Below are positions 41,301-54,725 of a stretch of DNA of 64,000 bases, piece by piece; within the stretch, counting starts at the first letter, position 1; every line of letters starts with the position of its first letter. The stretch comes from Callaeas wilsoni. Lineage: Eukaryota; Chordata; Aves; Passeriformes; Callaeidae. Location: positions 83,933-147,932 of the forward strand of contig VWPU01004998.1 in the NCBI GenBank assembly GCA_013398955.1, written 5' to 3'. The translations under genes were made by a program, and so were the position numbers. A model generated the notes under the pieces. The model searched no databases. It saw only the letters and a program-made list of their open reading frames with translations, and had not been told where the DNA came from.

Positions 41301-44300
41301 GGTATGGATTTGGGTTTGATTTCTGTTGTGCTACATTGCAGTTTACACAGCTCTCAATTAAGTAAGAATTTTGTGACTTCTGCAGTAACGCAGATTAGGG
41401 AGCTGCCTCCATTTTTTCCATTCTGGCCTTATAAATGGAGAAATGCATTTTCTCAGGACAATGTGAGAGCAGTGATTGGTGCACATTTGTGTGGACACAC
41501 AGAGAGAAAGCAGAAGGGTATACTTTCTGGTTTATGGCAGAGGAGGTTTTGGCAGATGAAAAAGATTGTAATAAAATTTTGACCTTTTTGACTTACTTTT
41601 TAATTGACTTCTGAGGCAGAGCTAAACACATTCTGAAATGGCTCACCTCAGAGACCAAATAGTCATTTTCTTTTGTGGACAGAAAAGATTCAGGATTTAA
41701 GCCTGTCAAAGGTCTGGAAAAAATGGAGTGCTACTTTGCACGAGAAGAGGAAACCTGTTTTGTGCTAGTAGTTAAGTTCATAGAACAACATAACGGCGTA
41801 ATAGGTCTGCTGATGTCTTTTGTATTAGATCCATATATCTGTGAGGAGTTTTATAGGCTTTTATAATCAGAAGCTGTTGGGCACTTTTTATTTCGCTTTT
41901 TTTTTTTTCAGCAGGCTAATTTAGGTCTATCAGAAGAGATTTGTCTGTTAGGTTTTTTTTTTTTTCTGATAATGCGTTCAGCTTCCATGTGCACCATGTT
42001 TGTGTGATGTCTATAAACATCTGATTTTATTTCCTAGTAATAAAAAGGGAACACATTAGTTTAGTACTGTTGATAGCAATTTTAGGCTGCACTAGGTGCA
42101 GAGGGTGACTAGAAACACTAGATATTCGCAGCTGGTTTTCACAGGTATAAAACACTTCAAAAAAATAGGATTTAATAATGCAAAATATGTTCTTAACTTA
42201 GTTCACCTTTTTTTTTCTGTAAACAAAACCCACACACCATTTTAAATGTAGTTATTCCCTTAAAAATAAGAGACTGATAATGAGAACACAAATTATGAAA
42301 TAACAATTTTTAATGCCAAAACCCAGTGTTTCTCAAATGGAAACATGGCAGTTCCTTCTGAGTTGGAGCTTCCTGTCTGTGTTGCAGCATGGAGTGCCTC
42401 CTCCTGTGTGCAAATTTCTTCTTCTGGTCACATTCAGAAATTTATCTAGTCCCATTCAGAAGCCCCAGTCAGGCATTGTTCTGCTGTGGTTCCACAGTGG
42501 TATTTTAACAGAGAGCAAGCTTCTGTTACAGTGAAGTGTTCTACCACTCCTAGTGTTGCAAAGTCTCACAGAAGCAGCATGAGAAAGGCTCAAGGATACT
42601 ATTTTTCCTCTTTGTGTCTTCTGTACTGCAGAAATGTAATTTAGTTATCATCCTTGCTGCCGTTCTTGTTCTTGTGTTGTCTATCTATTGCTCCAATAAA
42701 GCTCATTGTCCTAATGGCCAGTGATAAATTATCTCATTCAGAGACTATCTGATTTTGATATCTGCAGGGTTTAGCAAGTAATTTCATAAAATATGATTAA
42801 TCTTCTACCAAAAAAATTGTTTTAATTTTGGGATCTATTAAAAACTAGGAGTAGTAGGGTTATCTTTGGTTTTAATCTCAGTTGAAGATAAATTTTCTAT
42901 TAAAAACTAAAACAAACAAACAGAAGAAAAACAAAGACAAGGCCAGCTTCTGTATTCCGGGCTTAAATATGTTTAGATCTATTCTTGTTCAGTGCAAGTA
43001 TTTCAGTCCTGTACTCCAGCATCTTCAGTAATTTCTCTCATTAGTAATGGAACTCCCCTGCTGTCAAGCATTACCCAATATTGCTTATGAAAGAAGATCT
43101 GGCTGGTTTTACATTTCATACAAACATCTGGACTAATGCTATACATGATATGGTCTAAAAAGGAAAATATACACTATCTGAATAGTTAACACTGAAGTTA
43201 CTCTATTATGTCAGGATTACCTAGGCTTTGCTATGTTACTTTATTCCATGAGGTTTAAAAAAAAATCTTTCAGGAATCAAACTGTGAGGGTGGAATGCAA
43301 ACTTTTTCTTTTCTATGCCCTTCAAGTCTCGTATTTTTCTAGTACTTCTTGTGGACATTTATGGAGCTTTGCTATCCCTTGGAGTAGAGATTTGGTATTT
43401 CAAATCCTAGAAAATGCCTCTGATTTCTTACAACAATGGCAGAAGTGTTTCTTTGTGTAAAAAGCACAAGACAATCAGCATCTAATGAAACTAGTTTCTA
43501 TTCCCAGTTCACTTACTCTTGAAATAAAGTGTTCTTCATCTTTCGTTCCAGTAGTAATTAGGTCAGAAGGAGAGTTAGAAGGGATATCCTTGTATTGTTC
43601 ACTTATATAATGGTATCAGCCTAGTTTTTGCATCATTTCTCCAGATATATATCATTTATAGAATTCTTGGATGAAAACAAACTTATTCCACACTTGTGAA
43701 TGCATACCAGAAAATCCTATTTTCCAGTACCTAAGAATAGGTTCTATAGCAGTACTAAAGCCCTTTTCTGTATTTGTAGGTAGAACATAGCCCTCTTAAT
43801 GCTGGTAGAGCATGGCACAGCATATAAATTACTTTCCTTTTTTGTAAAACAAGTTTGTTTTCACTGTACTCATTTAAGAATTGCTGCCTCGCATCTAAAG
43901 AGGTGTGTTTGGTTCATAACAAGGGAGCTGCTTGTGATTAAGCATTTAAAGTATTACCATTTATTTCTTCATTTTAAGTATGCAGTTGGTGTCCCCCCTC
44001 TTGCCCTCCCCCTGCCTTTTTTTGCCCTTCAACTATACTCATTTCTAGGGTATGGAATTCCTTTGCTATACTGCAGCCTTGACATTTTTTTCTGGTAATG
44101 TAAAGCTACTGATATATTTAATATTTAGTATCTCCTAGAAGGTAGATATTGAAATATTTTCCTAGTGCTATTCTAGTTCTCAGATCTGGAGGGAGAATGG
44201 GTGCCATGCTTATTACTGTTATAGCAGAGCTGTTCGTTATCTTCTGTTTCAGGTCAGACTAACAGTTGCCTCGAAAGCCCTTCTTTTCCTACAGAGTCTA

Positions 44301-45344
44301 TTTGACTAGTTGCAGCTGACAAGTTGTGTTTTCAACTGCAGATCTTAAGTTTTGCCGTGGTTTAATCTCTCCTTTTTCTGTCTGTAATTAAGAAAATGTC
44401 TTCTTTTTATGATTGCCACAAAGTTCTCTCATCTAGTTCCCAAGGACTTTCCTCATTGCCCTGTGCCTCTGCTAGTTTCGCCTTGCATTTTTCACAACTT
44501 CCCTGGAGACTAGAAAATGGAGAAGGGCTGTACCTATGTGGCATTGTCACTGCTTCTTGCCACCCTCTGCGGTACTTGCAGGGCCTCCCTTCTGCTCACT
44601 CAATTCTTCTGCTTTCCAAAACCATCCTAAATCACCTTGGCAAGAGAGAGTTTCTTCAAAGAATGTTTCAGATGACCTCAAAAATAGGACATAGTGCAAT
44701 GGCGGGGTGTGGTGTTAAAGCAGACAAATCAGTGTTCCATACCTTTGTGATATGGAGGGAAAGTTTACTCCTGGTCCCAAATGGAGTAGCTTAATTCTGG
44801 GAGCAGGACTTAGAAAACAGGATGTACCAGTGAGATGCCAAAGAATGTAGTATCACCTGGAATAGGTCTGTTCACCTTGTCATTAACTATCATTACTGCT
44901 TTTCTAATGTCAGATACTGTGGAAGGACACCAGCAGGTTACCATCAAAAGCTCTCCCTTGTTATGTTGTCCTTTTTAAATTATCCATTCCTTTGCAAAAC
45001 TGGGCAACAAATACCAGCAAATACCAAAAACTGGGCAGCCCAGCTTTAGGAGGGGTTGGCAACTGCTTACCGGGAGTACAGACACTTTAATGAACTAACA
45101 AAAAAGTAGGTCGTAGGGTAGGAATCGATATTTTGCACTCAAACTAAATGACCTGAGAGGCAGAAGAAACAAGTAAGTGATGACTTTCTGGTATTTGAAA
45201 TCCTTAATTAGGCATATACTAACAGTTAGGAGGTGGTTCTTCTCCATGGGATGTGAGGCACCTCAACCTGTTAACTCTGTAAATGAATGTTTAAAGGACA
45301 TTAAAGGAGCTTTGCCGGTGTTTTTCTTTCAACTGTTATCCAAA

Positions 45345-46010
45345 TGAGCAAAGCAGGTTGAAGAATGTGTGAAGTGATTAATTACACTAATTAAAAACAC
45401 TTTATTTACACTTACTCTATAATTTATCATTACTACTTTTGTCAGTTGATCGAAGGTGAGTGCAGTGTTGTTTATAATTGGTATGGGAGCTAATTAAATG
45501 GTCGTTCGAGCACGTTTTGGTCTATTTCCTTTGTCAATTAGAACTGGCATGGTAATAGATGACTGACCAAATGGAGATGTTTAGCACAATAGTAGTGCTA
45601 CACTTTACTACTTACTTGGAGAAGCAAATGTGCCCTGGGAATCCAACTGACTTTCAATCTCAAGAAGAGGAAAAAGCCTTTCTCCTTTCACTTGCCTGGT
45701 ATTTTTGTTTTTAACTTCATTTGAAAAACTCAGGTAACAAACATGCAATTATCCCATGGAGAGTGACTAGGTAGATGTTTCTGTTGTTTGTACTGCAATT
45801 ATTTTAGCCAATTCAGAGGTAATTATTGCATAGATTTGGAATACTGAATTAATCATACCCTTATCTTGCAAAAATATAGTTCTGTATGTAACTTGCCATT
45901 ATCTGATATTTATTTTATAATGGAACAACTACCAGCTAATGTATTATTGAATACTTGCTCCACAATAAATTCTGCTCTGTAGTGTAATACATTAATCCTG
46001 TTTCATAATT
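45345..46010. promoter_or_regulatory. candidate intronic enhancer (homeodomain-motif-rich block)
   Basis: This AT-rich, repeat-free block is dense in TAATTA/ATTA/TAAT cores (TTAATTACACTAATTAAA, GCTAATTAAATGG, TGTCAATTAGAAC, GAGGTAATTATTGC, CTGAATTAATC). It also has a CAATTATTTTAGCCAAT segment and few CpGs. This texture is common in deeply conserved developmental enhancers within large neuronal genes. The motif clustering is seen directly; enhancer function is inference and needs cross-species alignment. Confidence 0.25.
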
Positions 46011-46473
46011 CAGCCTCTTTTATTCGTTTTATTTGTTTGTTTTGGACATTGACCATACTATTGCTATCTTATTATCTCGAATTGTTAGATACTGTGAAGC
46101 TAAAATGTTTGAAATATTTCCTAAGACACTGTGGTCTAAGGATTAGGAAATGGGAACAACTTTTCAGATGTTTGACAGGCAGACACTACGGATAGTTTGT
46201 CAGTGATATCCCCAAGAGGGCAATTTCTGTTGTTTCTTTTTGGGAGTTCCTCCTTTACAAGAAACCCACATTCATCTGACTATTTAGCTTTGTGACACAG
46301 CACTGATGCTACAATATGAGACAGAAAAAATATAAAGATCTCAGAGTATGTAATAGAGTTAATCCACACTCCTGTGACCTTAACTTGCTATCCTGTAGTT
46401 TAAAATATGTAACACAAATACTGATTGTACTTAAATCTTATCAGACTTTCCCTTGGGAAACTTTCCTTAAGAA

Positions 46474-48520
46474 AAAAGGGGTCCAGCAAGGCTGGACACA
46501 CTTTAAGAAGGAAATTATAATGGCACAGGAGTAGGCCATCCCTATATGCCAAAAGATGAGCTGTTGAAGAAGATCGGCCTGGCTGAAGAGGGAGCTTTTG
46601 CTGGAACTCAGGGGGAAAAGGAGTGTTTATGACCTTTGAAAGAAGGGGTAGGCAGCTCAGGAAGACTACAAAGATGTCATTCGGTCATGCAGAGAGAAAA
46701 TGAGAAAGGCAAAAGCTCAGCTAGAACTCAATCTGTCAGCTGCTGTGGAAGATAAAATGTGTTTTTATAAATACATTAACAACAAAAGGTGAGCGAAGGA
46801 AAATCTCCACCCATTATTGGATTTGGGCAGGAGGGGGAACATTGCCACCAAGAATGAGGAAAATGCTGAGGTATTGAATGCCTTCTTTGCCTCAGTCTTT
46901 ATCAGAAAGACCAGTTATCCTCAGGACAACCAGCCCCCTGAGCTGGTAGACAGGCATGGGGAGCAGAATAGACCCCCCGCAGTGTACAAGGAAGTTGTGA
47001 GTGACTTGTTGTGCCACTTAGACACTCACAAGTCTGTGGGACAGGATGGGATTCACCAGAGGGTGCTGAGGGAGCTGGCAGAAGAGCTCACCAAGCCACT
47101 CTCCATCATTTATCATCAGTTATCATGATGGTTGACCGGGGAGGTCCCAGACAGCGGGAGGCTGGCAGATGTGATGCCTGTCTACAAGTGTCAGGAGGAA
47201 CTACAGGGCTGTCAGCCCAGCCTTGATGTTGGGGAAGATTATGGAACAGATTATCCTGAGCGTGATCACATGGCACATACTGGACAATCAGGGCATCAGG
47301 CACAGCCAGCACAGGTTTAGGAATGGCAAGTACTGTTGACCAACCTGATCTCCTTCTATGACTGGGTGACCTGCCTAGAGGATGAGGGAAAGACTGTGGA
47401 TTTAATCTACCTGGACTTCAGTAAAGTTTTTGATACTCTCTCCCACAGCATTCTCCTGGAAAAACTGGCAGGCTGTGGCTTGGACAGGTGCACTCTTCCC
47501 TGGGTTAAAAACTGGACCCAAAGAGTGGTGGTGAATGTTGCTGCATCCAGTTGGTGGCCAGTCAGTTTTGGCCAGGATTGAAGTCAGTCCTATTTAACAT
47601 CTTTATCAACGATCTGGACAAGGGGATGGAGTGCACCCTCAGCAAATTCATGGTTGACAATAAGTTGGGCAGGAGCATTACTTTGCTAGAGGGTAGGCAG
47701 GCTCTGCAGAGGAATCTGGACAGGCCGGATCAATGGGGCAAGGCCAGATGCATGAGGTTCAACAAGGCAAAGTTACAGGTCCTGCACCTGGGTCACAACA
47801 ACCCTAGGCAGTGCTACAGGCTGGGGGAAGAGAGGCTGGAAAGCTGCCCAGTGGAAAAAGACATGGGGGTGCTGGTTGACAGCTGGCTGAGCATGAACCA
47901 GAGTGTGTCCAGGTGGCCAAGAAGGCCAAGGGCATCCTGGCCTGGACCAGCAATAGTGTGGCCAGCAGGATCAGGGCAGTGATCATCCCCCTGCACTCAG
48001 CACTGGTGAGGCCACACCTCAAATCCTGTGTTCACTTTTGGATCTCTCAGTGCAAGAATGACATGGAGGTGCTGGAGCATGTCCAGAGAAGGGCAGCAGA
48101 GCTGGTAAAGAGTCTGGAGCACAAGTCTTATGAGNGAGCTGGGGTAGTCTGCAGAAAGGGAGGCTCAGGGGCAACTTTATCACTCTCTACAACTGCCTGA
48201 AAGGAGACTGTAGCTAGGTGGAGGTCGGCCTCTTCTCCCAGGCAACCAACAACAGGACAAGAGGAAATGGCCTCAAGCTGCACCAGATGAGGTTCAGGTT
48301 GGACATCAGGAAGAATTTTTTCACTGAAAGGGCGGTTAAGCATTGGAAGAAGTTGCTCAGGGAGGTGGTGGAGTCACCATCCCCGGAAGTGTTCAAGAAA
48401 GGACTGGAAGTGGCACTTAGTGCTGTACTCTGGTTGACAAAGAGGTGTTCGGTCAAAGGTTGGACTCGCTGATCCTGGAGGTCTTCTTCAACCTTAACAA
48501 TTTCATGATTCCATCATGTG
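46474..48520 (+). mobile_element. defective CR1 LINE (about 2.05 kb), 5'-truncated, sense to CTNND2
   Basis: This is the longest transposon copy here. It carries the C-terminal half of CR1 ORF2, a reverse transcriptase used for target-primed retrotransposition; the endonuclease domain is missing. Order of parts: a Lys/Arg-rich stretch near 46620-46800; a NAFFASVF segment near 46870; DGIHQRVLRELAEELTKPLS near 47050; the RT motif YLDFSKVFDTLSHSILLEKL (47408-47467), which keeps both Asp; [20 protein letters not shown] (47590-47649); then the C-terminal thumb region. The catalytic FADD box is changed to Phe-Met-Val-Asp (47647-47658), and the frame is broken at several points, so the copy is dead. 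It ends with a CR1-type ATGATTCCATCATG tail. There is an undetermined base at 48135. The elements are CR1, not an endogenous retrovirus: no LTRs, gag or protease are seen. Confidence 0.92.
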
Positions 48521-49479
48521 TTTGTTTTTCAAACCTCACTCATGATGTGGTAGTATTACAAATATTACAAATTTAATAGGATGAGCTTCTTTGCTTCCCA
48601 TCTCTAATCAGTGTTAGTATACTGAAGCAGTCGCTCAGCATGTAGGAAACTGCTTAACTTCTGACACTGGTAAGCTCCTTGGAGCCCAAGTTCCTACTGG
48701 CTTTCTTATGTGAGATACTCTTCTGCTTATGACGACCATGGGCTATGATTCAGGTGAGCTCTGCTACTTGTGTGGTCACTAGACAAGTTCGTACTCTCAG
48801 GAGGAAGGGAAGAAAACATTTGATGACTTACCAGCTCTGATTCCCAAAGATTCCTGTCTTTTAAACTACTGTTGGTGCTGATGCCTATTTATTGTAATCT
48901 CTCACTGAAGCCTCAGTCAGCATTAAAGACTGTTAATTGAATCAAAATTCAGTTCTGTGTTGATGCACTTCGGTCTTTGTTGGTTTTGGTTTGATTTGGT
49001 TTTTTTAGCTAGAAGAGTATAAGCAGGTACTGGGAAGTATCCTAGTATTTTGCTGTTCTGCCATTTAAAATATTTCTGCTTGCAAACACTTGCTATTCAA
49101 GAATAATTTATTAAAAAATTAAAATAAAAATTAAATTTTTAGGCTGTGATTTTGTTTCTTTGGTTTGGTTTTTGGGTTTTTTACCCTGAATGATGTAAGA
49201 AGGAAGAGGAGAATGGTCTAAAGAGAGCAGAAATGACAGGAAAATATTTTATTTTCAAAGAAAATATTGCTCTTGATAATAAAAAAAGACAAATGTTTTC
49301 ATATTTTCTTTTTTTTCCTCATTTTTGACCCAGCCATGAATGCTAACAGTAACCTGGATTCTTTGTGTCACTTTGTTTCCCGTAATCAACTGTTACTGTC
49401 ATGTCCTTGAATTAATAATAGTCTCATCATTTAAGACCACTCACTTCCTTAGTTTGGTTTTTAAATAGCTACACCGCAC

Positions 49480-49900
49480 CTTATTGCAGCATTGCACGTT
49501 GTATTTTCGGAAGAAAAAGCAGTGGCCCCTGAAGGAATCCTGCCAGTGCAGATCCCTGTCCCTCCCAGGCCAGGGGCACGGCACAGCCCCAGCTGCGCCG
49601 TGGGGCTCACCCTGCAACCCTGGCCTCCTGCTTCCCCCAGCTGGCCCTTGGCAGAAGCAGGTAGATGCTGTGGAAGCTCTCCTCTGCTGTGGTTTGTCCG
49701 GAGCCTGGAGCTCCCCGGGTTACACTGATGGCCACGTGCACTGTTCTCAATGCCACGGATCAGTGGTCAGTGCAAAGTCAGGCTGTGCTTCTTTCGTCCA
49801 ACGCAGAGGGGCAGGAAGATGGCAATTGTGGGCTTCAGTGCACCTCTCTTTAGTAAGAGAGCACTGCCTCTGCTCTTCTTCCCCGTTTGGCTTGAAGTAA
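49480..49900. other. GC-rich island within intron, function unknown
   Basis: Around 400 bp are clearly richer in G+C than the flanks and hold a few CpGs (GGCACGGCAC, GCGCCGTGG, CCCCGGG). Several overlapping frames are open on the + strand, as expected of GC-rich sequence. An acceptor-like CTTCCCCCAG and a donor-like GCAG|GTAGAT lie 20 nt apart near 49650. I see no recognisable protein, so I do not call a gene. Confidence 0.3.
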
Positions 49901-52900
49901 GCGTGCAAGGTACTCTCAGGTGCTCCACATCTCTTAAACTAGTAGGTTTTTAAATTTAAAAAAATAGCCATATAATAGCCAGCATAACTGCCAGTATGAG
50001 GGGTGGATAATATAAACTAAGGGAAAGGGCTTCACAAGAAGCCCCCTCTCCTCACTGCCTGAATGGGAGACTCATCTTCCTCTAACCCTGTCACGCCTGC
50101 CAGCACCCGGGCCTCCAAACCACAAAGGAAATTCCTGTTTCCCTTCTCTGATTCCTAGAAAAGTCCTCTGCTCTCCATCACCTCTGAAGTTTCTTTGTGG
50201 GTTGGCTATCTGATGTAAGCATATCCTCCATCTGTGTCTGTTCTGTTCTTGCCTGGTCTTCTCTGTGCTCCAGCAGCTTTCCTCCACTTAAGTGCACTTT
50301 GTGTCCCAAGCAAGACACTACCCTCTCCCTCTCCTTCCAGCTCCTTTCTGAGCTGGATTAGAGGCCAAGGTGAGCAATGCAGGGAGGCTTACACACTGCT
50401 CTGCTCAAGGTTAAGAGGAAGGTACTGTCTGTAGTGCCTGTCCTCCAAACTAGAGACAAGTTCAAGAGCTGACTGCTCTACCCTGCTCAATCATTTGGAG
50501 TCAGTCCACAGCGGTGTCTCTTGCAGTATGATGGCTCTGACTTAGTTTCCTGAATTTTCGCTCTTACCTCTACTATTTTAATACAGGAGGAGAGTAGCAA
50601 AAACTGAATCAGTGAAAAATTGGTACTATCAACTCTGAATAATCCAACATCAATATTCTTTTACAAGGAAAATAATATTTTTTTAATGTGGTGGTGAAAA
50701 ACATAAGGGAGAACAGGTATTTCTATCTTCCTCATGCCCTCAAATAGAAACAAAACATAGCACAAATTTTTAAAGCACTACTATAGATCATTGATATCTG
50801 CTATACTAAATCTTGTGAAGCCCGAAGTATTTTTTTTTTTAAATTGAACAATTGCCGTAATTATGTTTCATTAAGGGAACCACTAAGACTGAATTGTGCT
50901 AGCAGTTAACTAGTGATTTCCAGTGCCTAGCTGAAAACAGAGAATTTCCACCTACCTTAACTCTTCTTAAAGCAAATGAAAAACAGTTGGATGAATGCTT
51001 TCTTATACCAACATAACAGAGTTTAAATTCTAGCCTGGAGGAAATGGTAGATTATTGTCAAGAGCCATCAGCGTACAGGACATAAACAAACTTCTCTTCT
51101 GAGTGAGCTGTAGGCTCTTGAGAAGGTTTGGTTTTACCTTCAGATTAAAATCTCGAGAATGTTAATGAGAAAAGCAATCCATCTTTTCCCTATCAGACAA
51201 GGCGGGACTGCTTGTAGTCCCTATGTCCTGAAAAAGGAACTCGTGTTTTTTCATGATCACATTGATTGATCTCAAATGTATCTTCTAGTTTGTATGCTTG
51301 GCTTAGGCTTTGTCATTTACAGATGAGCCACCACTGCTCTATTCTACAGTTCAATAAGCTTGGGCTTATTGAAAATTCTAGGCTTATTTAAAATATCTGT
51401 CTCTCTCAAATTACTTTGTAATTATTGAAATGTATGTATGTTTTAATTGTTCATTACTGCTTGTTAAGATACAAAATAAAAACTGCTAAATAAAACCAGT
51501 GTTTTAGTGAACTTTAAACTATGTGTGCCAAACTTTTTACATTCTTTTTTTCAAGGGGCTGGATAAGTTTCTTTAAGTGCATGGAAGTGTTTAAACTAAA
51601 TGGTGCAGGGAACCCATGTATGTGTTTCTAGCTGGCGATGTAAATCCCCTAGTGAGCCACAGTAATATGAAAGCAGCACTTGAAAGCCAGATGCAATGAA
51701 AATTTAAACATATTGCGTTCATAGCATGTGATAGTTTAATCATTATTTAAGCTTTAGAAATGTCACAGCATAATTACTTTCAGAATGAGTACAAATACTT
51801 TCATGCACAAAAATTGCTTTCTTCTTGCAACTTTTGCTTCTCATGGGAAAGTGATGCTTTTGTGAAATTTCTGAACTTGATCTTGTTCATCATTTGATCA
51901 CAGAAAAATTCTCAGTGAAAATTCAAAATCCAAAAGATTGAAATAAGCCCTACAGATCTTTTTAGAACCAAGCATGTATTTTCTTTATGCTCTTAAAATA
52001 AAAAAATAAATCTGTGAAAGTATTTCTTTCATTAAAGAAATTTTGCAACAAAACCAGTTAAATGGAAAATTCTAAGTAAACCCTATTTGCAGAGCCAGGG
52101 AATGGCAAGTACCAAAGGCTGGATTTATAAGCACCCATAGAGGATTAAATTCAGCTCTCCTGTGGATGTGATACATTTTTACTAGCCTCACAGCATACAT
52201 GGAGCTCTGCCTCCTTCTGTACTTGTAAGGAAAATACAGCGACCAGAACTTAGGTTCTAAATTTGTCCCATATCTCGAATGTTCTGATGAACGCAGTTGA
52301 TTTTGCAGTATAAATTGTGTTGATATGTAAAATAGTGTCAAAATCCCAGTCTACATTTAGATGCAAACACTTCCTCTTTACATAGCCTACTACGATTTGT
52401 TTATAATACAAGCAGTTCAGGTTGGATTTTGGAAAATAGCAGTTATAATGGTTCTGCCATTTCTGAGAAATAGGCTAGAGGAAAAAATACTCTCCATGTA
52501 ATCCGGGGGTGGGGTTGTTTGCACATTTTCTAAGTGGAAATCTTTTTGGAACAGCTTTACATCCTCATAGCAAAGACTTAAAGGTCATAAAAACTGCCTT
52601 TGTATCAGGAATGTATTGGAAGTTATTTCTGGTAAATTCATTGGAATTTTTCCATTGTGAGTCTGTTTAAAACTGAACTTATCGCATGTTCTGTAGGAGC
52701 AAAATCACTGTAATCATATCACATCTCTTAAGGCTTGTGTCACCTTCTGTGCTCTCGTGAGCTTGTTAGTGCTAACCAGAAGATGAACCTGTCATCCCTG
52801 TGGAGCCACTGAGTGTGCTATAGATGGTAGCTGTTGGGTTAAAGGTAACCTATGCAATGGCCAAGGTATAACGCTTTTTCTTCCTCTTGTATTTCACTTC

Positions 52901-52982
52901 CTGGGCCCAGACACTAAAAGAGACTAAAATCAGTGAAGAGAGAGAAAGGATTAAGTGTGTATTCTTTAATGTAGCTCTTTGT

Positions 52983-53895
52983 GTATCATAGAATCATAGA
53001 GTGACAGAATGGTTTGGGTCAGAAAGGACCTTTAAGGTCATCTTCTTCCAATCCCCCAGCCATGGATCAGGACATGTTCAACTAGACCAGGTCACTCAGG
53101 GCTCCATCTCGCCTGGCCTTGAAGACTTCCAGGGATGGGTTATCCACAGCTTCTTTGGACAACCTGTGCCATTGCCTCACCATCACAGGGAAGAATTTCT
53201 TCCTAATAGCTAATCTAAAGCTACTCTGTCAATGTGAAGCCATTGTGCTGTTACTACATGCCCTTATAAAAAGTCTCTCTCCATCTTTCTTGTAGGTTCC
53301 CTCCAGGTACTGGAAGGCCACAGTTAGGTCACCCTAAAGCCTTTCCTTTTCCAGACTGAACAATCTGAATTCTCTTAGCCTTTCATCATAGGAGAAGTGA
53401 TCCATCTAATTTAGTGGCCCCTCTCTGGACTTGCTCCAACAGATGTTCTTCCTGTGCTGGGGCCCCCAGAGCTGGATGCAGCACTGCAGGTGGAGTCTCA
53501 CCAGAGCAGAGCAGAGGGGCAGAATCCCCTCCCTGGCCCTGCTGTCCACGCTGCTTTGGATGCAGCCCAGGACACGTTTGGCTTTCTGGGCTGTGAGTGC
53601 ACATGGCTGGGTCATGTCCAGCCTGTCACCCACCAGCACTCCCACGTCCTTCTGGTCACGGCTTCTCTTGATCTGTTCATGCCCCAGCCTGTGTTGGTAC
53701 TGGGGGTAGCCCTGACCCAGGTGCAGCACCTTGTGCTTGGTCTTGTTAAACCTCATGAGATTCCCATGCACCCACTTCTTGAGCTTGTCCAGGTCCCTTT
53801 GGATGGCATCCCATCCTTCAAGTGTGTTAACTGCACCACTCAGCTTGATGTCGTCTGCAAATTTGCTGCGGGTGCACTTGATTCCTGTGTGGAAA
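52983..53895 (-). mobile_element. CR1 LINE, 5'-truncated, antisense
   Basis: The + strand starts with ATCATAGAATCATAGAGTGA, the reverse complement of the CR1 terminal repeats. It then runs through the 3' UTR and the C-terminal RT region. On the - strand a 183-codon frame (53406-53957) keeps SKFADDIKLSGAVNTLEG with an intact FADD catalytic box, then RFNKTKHKVLHLGQGYPQ, QKDVGVLVGDRLD and SALVRLHLQCCIQLWGPQ. Upstream RT motifs are missing, so it cannot encode an enzyme. It belongs to a subfamily distinct from the copies at 46474 and 55968. Confidence 0.92.
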
Positions 53896-54725
53896 CGGAC
53901 TGTTGCCTGTCTGATATATACTCTCAGGGTAAAAAGTGGGAAATTTGCTATGTGCATGCGGTAAGCTAAATCACTTGTATGTGAATCTAATGACTATAAG
54001 AACATGTTTTAGTTTCACAGAACTACTAAATAACTGTGGAAAGTGCCAGTGTTCATGGTCCTGACATGCCCTTCAGTCTGGCAGCCCCAGTTTAGGCTCC
54101 CTGCCTGTACTTGGCTCTCCAGCTGTGCAGTGCTGTGGTGGGGAAGATAAGATAGCTGATAAAATAGTCCTCAAAGATTCACTGAGATCAGGGTGTGTCC
54201 TACATGATGAGAAGAGCAATTAGTATTTTAAAGGCTGCCATCCATCCCTACAGGCACCAAAGTATTACATCACTCTGTACAGGACAGTGGCAGTAATCAA
54301 TAGATCTAATGTGCTGGGGGCTCAGGAAGGGACAAGTTAGCATTTCTTAGGCATAATGACTGGATATAATTAAGAGAAATAAACAAGGCTTATCCTTAGG
54401 GGATAAAAAAACCCTCATCAACTATTCTGAGATGAAAAGCAGGAGTTCTTTATCAAATAGTATGGTTGGATTTGTTCAGGCATAGAATTTCTTCACCAGT
54501 GAAAACCATAATTGTCTTGCAAAGAAAGCAGTGTGGTCTGTTGCTTGAACATGATGACTGAGTGGTAAGGAAACAAAGTGATGCATGTATGCTTATTACT
54601 GAAAAGTCAAATTCTGAATATCTGAAGCCAGATACATCTGATAATTTCAAGGCTCACTTGACAGATAATACAGGTATGCTCTTTCACTGAGACTTTCTCA
54701 CTGCTCTCAAATCCTGTCCCCACAG

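Noticed and set aside
46817..48472. Reverse-transcriptase frames suggesting an endogenous retrovirus or a retron-like system
   Set aside because: Residue motifs and the 3' tail are those of CR1 LINE ORF2. No LTRs, gag, protease or envelope are seen, and bacterial context is absent.
49640..49672. 20-nt microexon-like segment between CTTCCCCCAG and GCAG|GTAGAT
   Set aside because: Splice-like pairs this close together occur often by chance in GC-rich sequence. A 20-nt insert would also break the phase between the flanking exons.
53454..53969. 171-codon + strand frame
   Set aside because: It is the antisense shadow of a CR1 copy whose true coding sense is the minus strand.
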